Source: Lumnitzera littorea (Eukaryota; Streptophyta; Magnoliopsida; Myrtales; Combretaceae). Taken from it: a stretch of 64,000 nucleotides of DNA. Under the pieces are notes generated by a model that was not told the origin of the DNA, made no database searches, and worked only from the letters and a program-made list of their open reading frames with translations. Position numbers and translations under genes: made by a program. This document shows, piece after piece, positions 1-10,959 of this stretch. Numbering within the stretch: the first letter of the stretch is position 1; the number at the start of each line of letters is the position of its first letter. The stretch spans positions 6,454,262-6,518,261 of the forward strand of contig JAMXBB010000010.1 in the NCBI GenBank assembly GCA_024138015.1. The letters are read 5' to 3'.

Positions 1-345
1 TGTCAGTTGTCGTAACATGTATGCTCATTTTTTTTTCCTCATTTATTAGTTTTTTAATCAGTCTAAGATTATTTAAAATGACTACTGGGTATTGAAAGAT
101 GTTTTACTTCATGCTAATAAAAATTTGTTTGTTACAAGAAAAACCTCAAGGTTGGAGCAGTGGGTTGTGACAGAGCAGGAAAGATCTTATTGAATTGGAA
201 TTGCAGATTTCTTAAAAATAATTGCTTTAATGTACTTCTGCTTATGGGTGTTCCTATACTTTTAGTGAACTAAATCTGACAACTGATACATGATTGTTCC
301 CTTGTCCTTCCCTCTTTTTCACACTCTATGATCTTTATGGAACAG

Positions 346-2361
346 AGAAAATCAAATGAAGCAGAAATAGAGTCTTTGCGGGAGGAGTATCATCAACGTG
401 TTGCAACTCTGGAGAGAAAGGTATATTTCTCTAGTTGTCCAAATGAATTATTACATGTGTCGTTGACTAATCGACCAGATGCTTGCAGTTCCAAATACAT
501 TGAAAAATGATTTTATGAAATTACTTTTTGTTGCTTCTCTTTGTGCACACTACTTTTGGATGGATAGCAAATGTGTTTCTTTGAGATTCATGGTATTTGA
601 GATGCAAAGAGGAAGATCTTACATGCACAAGTGCCTTGTCATGGGTTGTTCACTCAGTTGCTAAACAGTATGCACATAAATTATGTGGAAAGTGGTTATA
701 TATCAGTTTGCATATGTGGGAAAGTAAAGCTGTACAATGTTTTGAAAACTGAAAGGATGTCAACTGGTATAAATTGGAGAAGCAGGCCATGTCAACATGT
801 GTGAATCATAATAAACTTGCTCATTTGACTGCTGATTTCTTTTCCCATACTGCTGACAGGTATATGCACTTACTAAAGAAAGAGATACTCTTCGGCGAGA
901 GCAAAGCAAAAAAAGTGATGCAGCTGCTCTCCTTAAGGAAAAAGATGAAATCATCAATCAGGTTATGGCTGAAGGTGGAGACCTGAGATCTATCCCTATT
1001 TCCAATTGAACCTCCTGTCTCAGGATGCATTTCTTTGTTGGTATATTGTTATCATGCTAAACTTGTCAAACATGTTGGAGCTTTAGCCTTTTGGATCTTC
1101 CATTTGATTCATACCTCTATGGTGCTTTCATGTCTCATGTTGATAAAAAGCTTTAATGTGAAAGACTGAAATATGATGTCTCTGTCTTTGTCTCTCTCTA
1201 AATACAATTGAAGGAAACTAAGAGGAAGGTTGACTAAGTGTTTATGTCACTGTGATGCTAATTATCAAGCTTTCTAATATAACTAAAAATTTTCGAGGTT
1301 TGGAGAGATTTCATTTGATTTAATGGTGGTTTCACAAGACCTCTCATCTATATTCACTCTTTGTTTCCCTAATATTATTGGAAATAAGTGATGCTTCACT
1401 ATGCTAATTGTGGAAATTTCAATTTGATGATCTTGTTATATTTGCATTGTTGACTCCATGAAGGACCATTATGCACATCAGAAGTTCCACAAGACTTGAT
1501 TCACATGTTGAGTAGACAAACTCAGCCATCAGCAACTTGCATATCAAATTTTAAGGGGAAAAAGGGCTGGATTTATTAAAAATAGCAAGGATTGTAGTTG
1601 TGAGAGATGTTACAGAAGCCTTTGTGGCTGATGTATCTGATCAGCACTTCGTGCAGTTGAACTGCACCCATTGAGATGTTGTCCAGTGCAAATGCTATTT
1701 GTTTTAGAAGACCCAACTGGATTCATGTCTTCCAAGAATTAAATTCACATTCATTCGCTATTGTATTTACGCTTTATTGATTGCATTTTAGAACCTAATG
1801 ATAATATTGCAAACTATGTCAATGGCCTCCATTGCTCATTACTAGTTCTGCCAAATAATTAAATTTGCATCATCTAGTCAGCTCATCTAAGACTGTCAAT
1901 CACCCTCTGATGTTATCAGTAATAAGAAATTTTTACTTTCATTAATGAAACTAGAAGATACTTTCTATTTAAGTATTCATGTTATCCAGAAAGGGGGAAG
2001 AAATTTAAGGAAAAAGAGTTATGAGGTCAACGAAGGACAGTTTTACATTGTTTCAGGGATTTATATGAAAATCTGTATGAACAGCACCTTGTAGTTATGG
2101 TAGTCTATTGATGGTTCATCTCAAATTTTGGGATAGACTTCTATTTACACCCTTGAATCTGCTTGAGTGAGGACATCCAAAGAAATTATGAGGCTCTTCT
2201 TTTTACCTGTCTTCATAAATGTATTGCTTCTGATGTCAGGGGAAGAGCTTTCCAAAAAGCAAGCTGCTCAAGAATCTACCATGAGAAAATTAAGGGCTCA
2301 GGTATACCACTTTTTCTTGGTGTACTGTGTCTTTTGAATAATTCCTTTTCAAAGTTATTTT

Positions 2362-2399
<38 letters not shown>

Positions 2400-5300
2400 A
2401 ATTGCTTTAATACTTGTTTCCTGTAACCTAGATTAGAGAGCTTGAAGAAGAGAAGAAAGGGTTGACAACCAAGCTTCAGGTAATTCAATTTTTAAGCATC
2501 ACGAGACTTGTCACTGAATTTTATAGAAGGCGTATTAACTCTCTTAGTTGTTGTGCTTTGTACTTGATAATCATGCAACTTTTATTCTTATGCTTCCCAA
2601 ATATTATAATTTGGGGGAAGTTGCAGTCAGTTATAAACATCTGCCTAAGTTTAGTTAACATCTGCAGCGATATCTTGGGTTTCAGTCCATAGTCATACAA
2701 ATTTTGTTTTGCAGGTAGAGGAGAATAAAGTAGAAAGTATCAGAAGGGATAAGGCAGCAACTGAGAAGTTGCTGCAAGAAACTATTGAAAAACACCAAAC
2801 AGAACTCTCAGCACAAAAGGAGTACTATACCGGTGCTCTAACTGCAGCCAAAGAGGCTGAAGCATTAGCTGAGGCACGTGCTAATAGTGAAGCAAGAACT
2901 GAACTAGAGAGTCGTCTAAGGGAGGCTGAGGAACGTGAAGCAATGCTGGTTCAGACACTGCAAGAGCTAAGGCAAACTTTGAGCAGAAAGGAGCAGCAGG
3001 TATTTACTTTGTCATCACTGGTTATATTTATCTAGGTACAACTCTGTGTGGGAAATTCTAGTGTATTTAATCTCCTGTCTTTTTTTCTTTGTTTTAGGCT
3101 GTTTTTAACGAAGATAGACTTCGCTGGGAGATTGAGGATCTTCAAAAACGTTATCAAGTATGTAAATTCTTTTTATGGTTGGATGGATCAATACATGTTA
3201 TTACAGAGTATTATTGCTGCGGCTTGTTATTGAATGTGAAACAAATTTTGTTGTTTATAGGAAAGCGAGCGGCGCTGTGAGGAGTTGATTTCTCAAGTTC
3301 CTGAATCTACGAGGCCACTGTTAAGGCAAATTGAAGCCATACAGGTAAATCTCGGTTTTGATGCTTGTTCCACATCACTATTGATCCCACTTTTTATTTT
3401 CTTCAATATGTTTTCGTTTCTGTTCGTGTTTTCTTGGCAACAGGAAGCGGCTTCTAGGAAAGCGGAAGCATGGGCTGCTGTTGAGAGGTCACTGAACTCT
3501 CGACTCCAGGTTGGTTCTGTTTTCACTCATTCGTTAGAAAATGCTCGAAGATTGTTTGCTCTGACTTGTACAAATTTTGTCTTTTCAATTCTGCTGTGTC
3601 TGCAGGAAGCAGAAGCCAATGCCGCAGCTGCTGAGGAGAGAGACCGATCAATAAATGACCGTCTCTCTCAAACCTTGTCTCGAGTCAATGTTCTTGAAGC
3701 TCAGGTTGGTTTCCCATGGTTATTGTGGTTAGAAATTTCAGTTATACCTTTGACTAAACTGAGGATGTCTTGCAGATATCATGTCTAAGGGCAGAGCAAA
3801 CACAATTAAGTAGATCCCTTGAAAAGGAAAGACAGAGAGCTGCTGAAAATAGGCAGGAGTACTTGGCAGCAAAGGAGGAAGCTGATACTCAAGAAGGTTG
3901 TGCAAACCAGCTGGATGAGGAACTTAAGGAACTTAAACGTAAACATAAACAAGAGCTACAAGAGGCACTGATGCATAGGGAACTTCTCCAACAGGTAATA
4001 ATCCTATGAAGCTTTGTATACCTTTACATTTTTAAGTTTTCTTTGTTGGATTATTCTCCTTTCTATTCTCTCAAAGAAACTTCTTGATATTAGTGAAGAA
4101 AGAAGGGAGGGAAAGCTATAAAGAAATGTGGAGGTAGTAGGGCTATGTCTCTATGGGAGCCTGTCCAAGCACTATGTTCTCATGCTTGCAATTGCTCCTT
4201 GGTTTATTTTGTTGAATGGTAAATGTACTTGGGTAGTATACATTGCAACTTGAGTGTTTATATTAAACTTTGAAATTTTCATTAGGCCATAGTCATTTTG
4301 AGAGAAAACCGGAATCTGTAGAAGCATGGATTTCTTTTTAACTGCATCATCGTTTCCAATGCCACTTGTCATCATCTAATGGATGCTAAAAGATGGAAAT
4401 ATGCAGGCATCTGGACTCATGACCTTGTATTTTGATACCTTTTTTTTGTTTAGGGGGGGTTCAGGTCAGCCTCGCCCCACCCCAGCCTAAACACCTCTAA
4501 ATAAAAAGAAGCAATACAGCAAAGGGAAATACTTACCATAAGAAAAAACAATCAACAGCACTGCATTGTTTACGGTCCTGAACTAGTCAAAACAACCTCA
4601 AAGGTGATACCAAACAACTACTAGAACAAACAGTGAAGCCATTAGATTACATTATAAGCTGATGCCCTGGGACCTAGACCATCGTCTATGATACCATTTT
4701 TTATATATCTGTAATTTAGAGAATATATAGATATTTCAAAGCTTCCCCAGATCTATGGTTGATGTATTGTTCAAAGTCTATTGTGTGGACTGAGAAAACA
4801 GGAGATGAAGTTAGGAGCTCAGTCTGTGAAATTTTGAGGAAGCATGGACAGTTAATTTAAAATGTTTAACTTATAAAAGATCTAATTATCAAGCATTTTA
4901 TGAGAGGAGAGTTTGGACTAAGCTGATAATAATAATTCTGAAATAAGTTGTAATTTTGTTTGTCTTGTTTCTTAATCTACTACCCCGTTATGGCAGGAGT
5001 TAGAAAGGGAGAAAGCTGCTCGGTTGGAGCTGGAAAGGACAGCACACATCCCTTCAACTGCTGCATCTGATCAGACAACTAAGCATGGTTTGGAGAATGG
5101 TCTGATACGTTGAGTTGCATCATTCAAGCTAGTGTCATCTAGTCTCTTTAATTCATTTTAACCTTCTGCAGGAAATCTAACACGAAAACTTTCAAGCACT
5201 AGCAGTCTGGGCAGCATTGAGGAGAGCTTCTTCTTGCAAGCATCATTAAACTCCTCAGAGAGTTTATCTGAGAGGAGAAGTCCCAGTGCAGGGAATATGA

Positions 5301-7093
5301 GTCCATTCTACATGAAGAGCATGACACCTAGTGCTTTTGAAGCCACTCTTCGTCAGAAGGAGGGTGAACTTGCATCGTATATGTCTCGTCTGGTTAGGAA
5401 TTGTCTCTTTTATTGTACCTTTCCCAACATATATCTGCATCTTTGTCACCATTCGCATGTTGTCTCTACCGTACATTATGTGAGACTTGCATTTTTCTAA
5501 AATTTTGGCCACTGATTTTCATTTTTGAGATCCATCATATTCCATATTTGACAATATTTGGCCAACACCTCTTTCTCGACTTCAGGCATCAATGGAATCT
5601 ATTCGTGATTCGCTGGCAGAGGAGTTGGTGAAAATGACAGCACAGGTGAGTTTGTTCGTTTTAGTACTTCTAGATTTTGATTATTCACGAATCAGATAGG
5701 GTGCTTATGCAATAGGTTCTCTGCAGTGTGAGAAATTGAAGGCAGAGGCATCCATGGTGCCTGGTATTCGGGCGGAGCTTGAAGCTTTGAGGCGGCGACA
5801 TTCTGCTGCATTGGAGCTTATGGGAGAGCGTGATGAGGAGGTAGGGAAGTTACTTCTTGCGTATAGCTTCTTTGCTGTTGATACAAATTGAAATGTCCCT
5901 TAAAAGTTTTTTGCCACAGTGCTGATTCCTAATCTGTGAAGCTTCTAACTGAGCTCTTTCATATTCGTAATAAGGAAGGGGGAAAAAAAACGCAAAATCT
6001 GCATTTCTTCATGATACAAGTCATTTTGAGCAATTATCAGTTACTTTGATTACAATCTGCATCCTATTTGGCCAAAATCCCATAATCAAAGGAACGAGAA
6101 AATTTTATTAACCCAAAAAAAAAGAAGAAGAAGAAAATCTTCTGCCCAAAGTAATTCTCATTATTGCTTTGCCCGTGTTTGCTTTTTCTGCCCTAAGTGG
6201 CCTACTTTTCATGTTGATCTATTTTTTGCTGTCTGAATTTTTCTGGCTTTTCTAGCATTCTTGTCACCGTGCTTAAGCTAAAGCTGGTTTTCATCCTTGA
6301 ATTCATACTGAGAAACAGTATTGTCAGCTTGACAATAGTCGGTCCTGCAATATTGTCATGATGATGTCGACCTTATAGTAAGCTGTACGAGAAAGTAACA
6401 TCCTTGATACAATTGCATGGAGTCTCACATGTGGAACTTATCAATATTAGGACCGCCCATGTCTGCTGTGTGGACAGTAAAAGGTTATATAATTTCAGTA
6501 TTCTCTTCCCCTTTTACTCAAAGGCTGGGATCCATGACAGATAGTTGTAAATAATGTCCAGTCATGAGGTAGTTGCATTTCTATTCATGGATTCAGCACA
6601 TTAAGAGTTTTGTTTGTGGTCATCTGGTGTGGGGCAGGGAGAGGGCTTATAATGGGGTTGGTTTAGTTGTTTACTTCTTTATGAATACATAGTTGTTGGC
6701 TCTTGGTTAATCCTCTCGATTTTTGTATGGAAAATGCTAGATTTTCCAAAATGTATTCTATAAGATATATACAATGCATTCTTCAAACCATGTGTACTAT
6801 CAACAATCCTGATGTATTCAATTTGCTCTTTCATGCCACTTTTCGGCCACAAAAGAGTATTTCATACTTCTGCAACTAGTCTTGATGTTTGAAAGTGTGT
6901 GCTTATGTCTAGCTGGAGGAGCTACGAGCAGATATCGTTGACTTGAAAGAGATGTACAGAGAGCAAGTAAATCTTCTTGTAAATCAGGTATGTCCTTCGG
7001 GGTGACTTTCATTTTGTAAAAGTCTGCAATCCTCACATGTTCTAAATGGTATTGCAGATCCAGACAATGAGCTCGTCCATGGGCGCTAGCTGA
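346..7093 (+). CDS. GC5: Golgin candidate 5 / TMF-family coiled-coil protein, C-terminal 573 aa (5' exons outside window)
   Basis: Golgi-associated coiled-coil tether of the TMF family; in animals and plants these golgins bind Rab6-type GTPases through the conserved C terminus. Sixteen exons join in frame with GT-AG borders: 346-420, 860-974, 2240-2301, 2432-2479, 2715-2999, 3098-3157, 3261-3344, 3444-3509, 3606-3704, 3776-3994, 4997-5099, 5172-5392, 5586-5645, 5727-5840, 6913-6987, 7058-7093 (TGA 7091-7093). The product is almost wholly charged heptad-type coiled coil rich in E, K, R, Q and A (fragment residues 1-400). A Ser-rich linker with LSSTSSLGSIEES follows, then the conserved TMF C-terminal domain from about residue 450 (SPFYMKSMTP, LRQKEGELASYMSRL, ELMGERDEELEELRADIVDL). 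The family is about 950 aa in Arabidopsis, so about 60% is present. It shows no stop or frameshift and is probably functional. The identification is from recalled similarity; the symbol follows Arabidopsis. Confidence 0.93.
2365..2396. repeat. (AT)16 microsatellite in a GC5 intron
   Basis: A pure AT dinucleotide run of about 32 bases lies in the intron between the exons ending at 2301 and starting at 2432. It is close to the 3' splice site but outside coding sequence. Probably length-polymorphic. Confidence 0.95.
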
Positions 7094-7477
7094 TAAGCCA
7101 CACGGGTGATTGAATTCATTTGGTTTTTACGTCTTTGATATCAACTTTGGCTTCTTGAGGTAAAGCAAGAGGCTGGTTAAAAAATTTTTACCATGCGGTT
7201 TTCCATTTTAATATCTTGGGTGTAGAAAGAGCAATTTTTGGGTGCATTGGTATTGTAATTTTGGGTGATGTTGTACAAAGCAAAAATTCGGTAACTATTA
7301 CATAGTAATTGAAATTGTAGAGAATTACATGTATCCTAAGAAGTGTTTTTTCCTTTCAGCTGCTATCCAAACTGCACCAAATCTACTCTTTTAAGGATCT
7401 TTTCCCTTTGATTCATCATTTAACTTTTTTTATTTTAATTAAATTTTTTTTTTTTTTTTTTTTGACGTTCCGAATAC
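7094..7477 (+). other. GC5 3' untranslated and downstream region
   Basis: No further coding exon follows the TGA at 7091-7093. The stretch is AT-rich and presumably holds the 3' UTR; I saw no canonical AATAAA close to the stop, which is common in plants. It ends in a long T run at about 7446-7463. Confidence 0.5.
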
Positions 7478-7810
7478 CATCAACTTCGTCGAAGGACCCA
7501 TACACCCATTTTGAAGAAAACATCTTTCTTCCTGTAAGATAGACATATAATCTTCTGGTGTATAACCAATTACGGAGTCGAATTTGGTAAACGAACCATT
7601 TTTAGGTTTCAATATGAAACATGAGTTGGTTGGATTTGATTTTTTATGAAGAGACAAATCAAACGAAGTTTTCGGTTCCTCACTCTGACCAAAATAAGGA
7701 GGAATAAAGAAAATCAACTGAACCACAGGAGATGCATAATGCAAAACTGTTTTATGTGTATTTTCCCTAATTATGTTCTCACTCGTATTTTCACTATTAA
7801 TCATGTACAA
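7439..7810 (-). other. Unrecognised minus-strand ORF ending in a poly(A)-like tract
   Basis: An open frame of 123 codons on the minus strand whose last codons are a lysine run, because it reads into the complement of the T tract at about 7446-7463. I do not recognise the protein (it contains segments such as FDSVIGYTPEDYMSILQEER). Its less AT-biased composition and terminal A tract would fit a retroposed cDNA fragment, but no target-site duplication was found. It may equally be chance. Not called as a gene. Confidence 0.2.
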
Positions 7811-8282
7811 ATATGCCTGGTTGGTTTGTTTGAAGCGTGTTTTTATCTAACTCCTATATGGCAACATTAATTTTTTTGATGCGAATGAAGGCAATAAAAT
7901 AAAGATAAGGAAATTTTGTGCTGCCGCGTTGTACAGTTGTGTCTAATATTTCGTTAAATTTCTGTTGGCTTTATGATATAAAATTATGGATCTGTTTCAA
8001 CGTGCTCATGCAGTTTTTAATAAGTTAAAATGACATCCCATCTAACGTAGAAACTAAAATATTTCACTCCGATTCGAGTGCCGTCCAAAAGAATGAGAGG
8101 TGTCAACATATGAGAGGAGATTTACGAAAATATCTCTTTTCCCGATCCGAACAATGTCTGAAGGACACATGTCTCTCTTTCCGAGCACTTCCAGCTCCAA
8201 CCCTCCCGATTCTTATTGCTTCTTCTCTCTCCTTAAATTCATGCGCACGTTAGCACCGACCCATCATCATAGTCACATTCAC

Positions 8283-8306
8283 CTCTCTCTCTCTCTCTCT
8301 CTCTCC
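8283..8306. repeat. (CT)n microsatellite
   Basis: About 12 CT units. CT-rich stretches are typical of plant core promoters and 5' UTRs, so this may mark an upstream or alternative start region of the following gene, or simply be a simple repeat. Confidence 0.9.
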
Positions 8307-8889
8307 ACCACCCCACAAGCACAGAGACAAAATTATTATTTATGCTTGCTTAGTATTGATAGATTTTGGTTAGTAGTTAATACTTGCATTTCATACTAGT
8401 AGCTCAGATACTACTAATTTGTTCATCAATTGTATTTAAAAATTTAAACTTTATTTATTTAGTAAGCTTATTTTGAATTAAACGTAAGTGTATCTTTTGA
8501 TTAAAAAAATTTAAAATATTAACCTCAATTTTTCTAAATAATTCCTATAAGAGAACTATGTCAATCTATAAAAATGCATACAATGATAACTTCATATTTC
8601 TAAACTACATATATCAACATTTGCTATATAGCTCAAGAGTTCGTTATACTAATTTAAATTAAACCTTATGGCATGGGCATTTTGTGGAGTTGGTGCATAA
8701 AATGTCATGATTAGCTTAAACAAAAACTACTTCATGTATCTAATCAGATTATTAACAATATCAAATGGTTTAGCTAATGAGATTTAAGTCTAAATAAGGC
8801 ATGTCTTATAAAGTTTGTATTTTTTAATATAATTATGATAAAAGTTTTTTTTAGTTAATGTTATAAATAATGTTATAAAACATAGACTA

Positions 8890-9236
8890 GAAGGTTGACT
8901 TGAAAATGAGAAAAGGTTAAGAATCGAAAGAGTTGATAAGAGTCGAGTTGAGATCGAACTAGGTTAATAAAAATATTATAATAGAATTTATATTTATGTA
9001 TAAAGTAATAAAAATTACTTATATTTTAGAGAATTGAAAGTTGAGAGTTTTTTTTTACGGTTTACTTTTTATTTTTATTTGATCTATATTTATTTTTTCA
9101 ATAAATTAGTATATTTTTTTAAAAATATAAAAGAAAATAATATATTTTAATTCAGAAAATACCTAATGAGTTTTTATAAGAACCAGATTAGACCAATTTA
9201 ATCAACTGGTCAAAGTGAGTTCACATTGATGAGGGT
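8890..9236 (+). repeat. Dispersed AT-rich repeat, copy A (inverted partner at 59560-59935)
   Basis: Reverse-complementing 59560-59935 gives a close match to this stretch. Shared stretches include TAATAAAAATATTATAATA and AAAGTAATAAAAATTACT, followed by the same order of weaker blocks. It carries no ORF. It is probably a noncoding transposon or LTR fragment; family unknown. Confidence 0.7.
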
Positions 9237-9721
9237 ACTCAGATATATTTCATAGAAAGATTAAGTCGAATCGAGTTAAATCAAGAGTATTAATCTAAAT
9301 CTGATAATGCTATTTGTAAATGATCGGTCTAGTTCAAATTTGAATATACTTTTTTTTTTCTAACTATATTAAAACTCGTTGGAGGAAGCATTTAAATCTG
9401 GATTCATTTACAACGGTCTTGACAAATCTCAATATACTTAACCGAACAAAAATGCAATTATTAAATAAGAATCTCATTCCAAACTATTGTATCAACGGAG
9501 GAGTATTCGAAATAGATAAATTCATACAATATTCACACCTTTAGATAAGATTGTCCGGCTTGAAAAAGGATTTATTCCAAATTTATTGGTGTCTTTTTTT
9601 TCCATGACTTTCTGTTAAAAACAAGACTGATTACAATAAAATAAACTCGACCGAATTCCAAAAGTCAAGGTAATGCTAACACCTTCTGCGCTTTGCCGCA
9701 TGCTAACCACTCTAGAAATTT

Positions 9722-9790
9722 CCTCTCTTCACTCTCTCTCCACATCTCTCTCTCTCTCTGTGAACTTGAACACACCACCGCATTGGACAG
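9722..9790 (+). promoter_or_regulatory. Probable noncoding first exon (5' UTR) of the sugar transporter gene
   Basis: A CT-rich stretch typical of plant 5' leaders ends in GGACAG at 9790, followed by GTATCT, a plausible donor for a 1.15 kb leader intron with its acceptor at 10944. Joined to the exon at 10945, the frame of the ATG at 10960 meets an upstream in-frame TGA at 9767-9769, which supports 10960 as the start. Transcription start not determined; the exon's left border is a guess. Confidence 0.5.
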
Positions 9791-10959
9791 GTATCTCTCT
9801 CTCTCTCTTTCTTTATATATATGTATATATATATGTACTTTTGTATGTATGGGTTCTATAATGTATATGTGTACCAATCTGTACAGGCGTAACTTTCCGT
9901 ATTTGGACATACGTAATCGTATATGTACACGTTATACACATCCAGCCGGTAATTCTGTTGTTTCTGCATTTGTATGTTGGAACGAAAATGGTGAGAGTGA
10001 GATCAACCGATCGATGGAAAATATTCGCATTCTATAAGTATAATTTGTATATCTGCATTTACATTCTGCTCGATCTCTCTTCATTCTCCGTGTTTTAATC
10101 TTAAATAAAGATGCATTTCCTTGCGTGTAACGCGTTTTCATGGCACAAAATCCAGATACATTGTTTTTGTTTCATCAGATCGAATAATTTTGTTCAGATT
10201 ATTCCTTATCTCGTGTTTCCTAAAACGTTTTTGGATTATTAAATTATGCGGTAATTGCATCATGACTCGTGAAACTGTTCATCGAGTGCGGATACATTAT
10301 AAATTCTCAAAATGCGGTTTTGTCTCCTTCGACTACCAAGAATATAGGAGTGATAAAAGTTTTCTGATTAAATGTAGAGTCCTTGGAGGTTGGGGACGTA
10401 AAATCACGTATGCTTTTGGGAGCGAAATTGCAATTTGCACTTAAATTGTTGGATGAAGACTTAAATTACTAGTATCTGGTTTGATTTTTCATTACATCTC
10501 ACCTGCATGATCAAGCGAATTATTTCGTTTTAAGCCAGATATTCTTCTCGTGATTGCAAAGTTTGTCTAATTTCACTATGAATTCGTAAAATATCTAGTA
10601 ATGTAAGGTTTTACAATTTCATCATACTTTATATTTGCTTACTCATCAGATTTTCAACAGGCTTTGTATAAACTAGAAAATGCCATTTAATAGATTTTTA
10701 AATTTAATGAGTTTGGGGTCTTAGTGATTGATTACATAATTATAAAGTGAAGGTTTTTTTTTTTTTTTTCCTTTTCATTAACTTATTAATTGAGAATTGG
10801 CATGTTTAAGCTAAATTAGTACTAATGCTAGTTGAATTTGTCAATCAGCTTATATCTATGGCCTTGATCCTTTGTATTTTTATTTGTAGAAGATAACTGA
10901 CGTGCTTTTTCTTTTGGTGTCCTTTTATCATTATGGTTTTGCAGATTCAAGAATTATTG

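Larger units (their letters stand above)
7811..9699. other. Intergenic region upstream of the sugar transporter gene
   Basis: No coding sequence seen. From 8040 to 8340 composition is more balanced and CT-rich, resembling a plant promoter or 5' UTR. From 8400 to 9650 the DNA is strongly AT-rich and holds a dispersed repeat (8890-9236). The promoter of the downstream gene should lie in the last few hundred bases, but I could not pick a convincing TATA box. Confidence 0.45.

Noticed and set aside
130..345. Possible earlier GC5 exon before 346
   Set aside because: No frame continues the expected coiled coil, and the acceptor at 345 fits an intron reaching back past the window start.
4433..4700. 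GC-richer island in a GC5 intron starting with a G run, considered as a SINE or gene fragment
   Set aside because: No tRNA-like boxes, A tail or duplication could be shown, and no coding frame.
8100..8399. 99-codon frame over the CT microsatellite
   Set aside because: Its Ser/Leu run is the microsatellite; it has no domain and better fits promoter or leader DNA.
9673..10037. Overlapping frames of 60-114 codons on both strands in the transporter 5' region
   Set aside because: They read through CT and AT dinucleotide runs (Leu/Ser and Ile/Tyr repeats), cross the proposed leader splice site and show no family features.
10121..10444. 107-codon plus-strand frame
   Set aside because: Lies in the leader intron of the transporter gene. 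It has no recognisable motif, its composition is ordinary, and the next exon does not join it.
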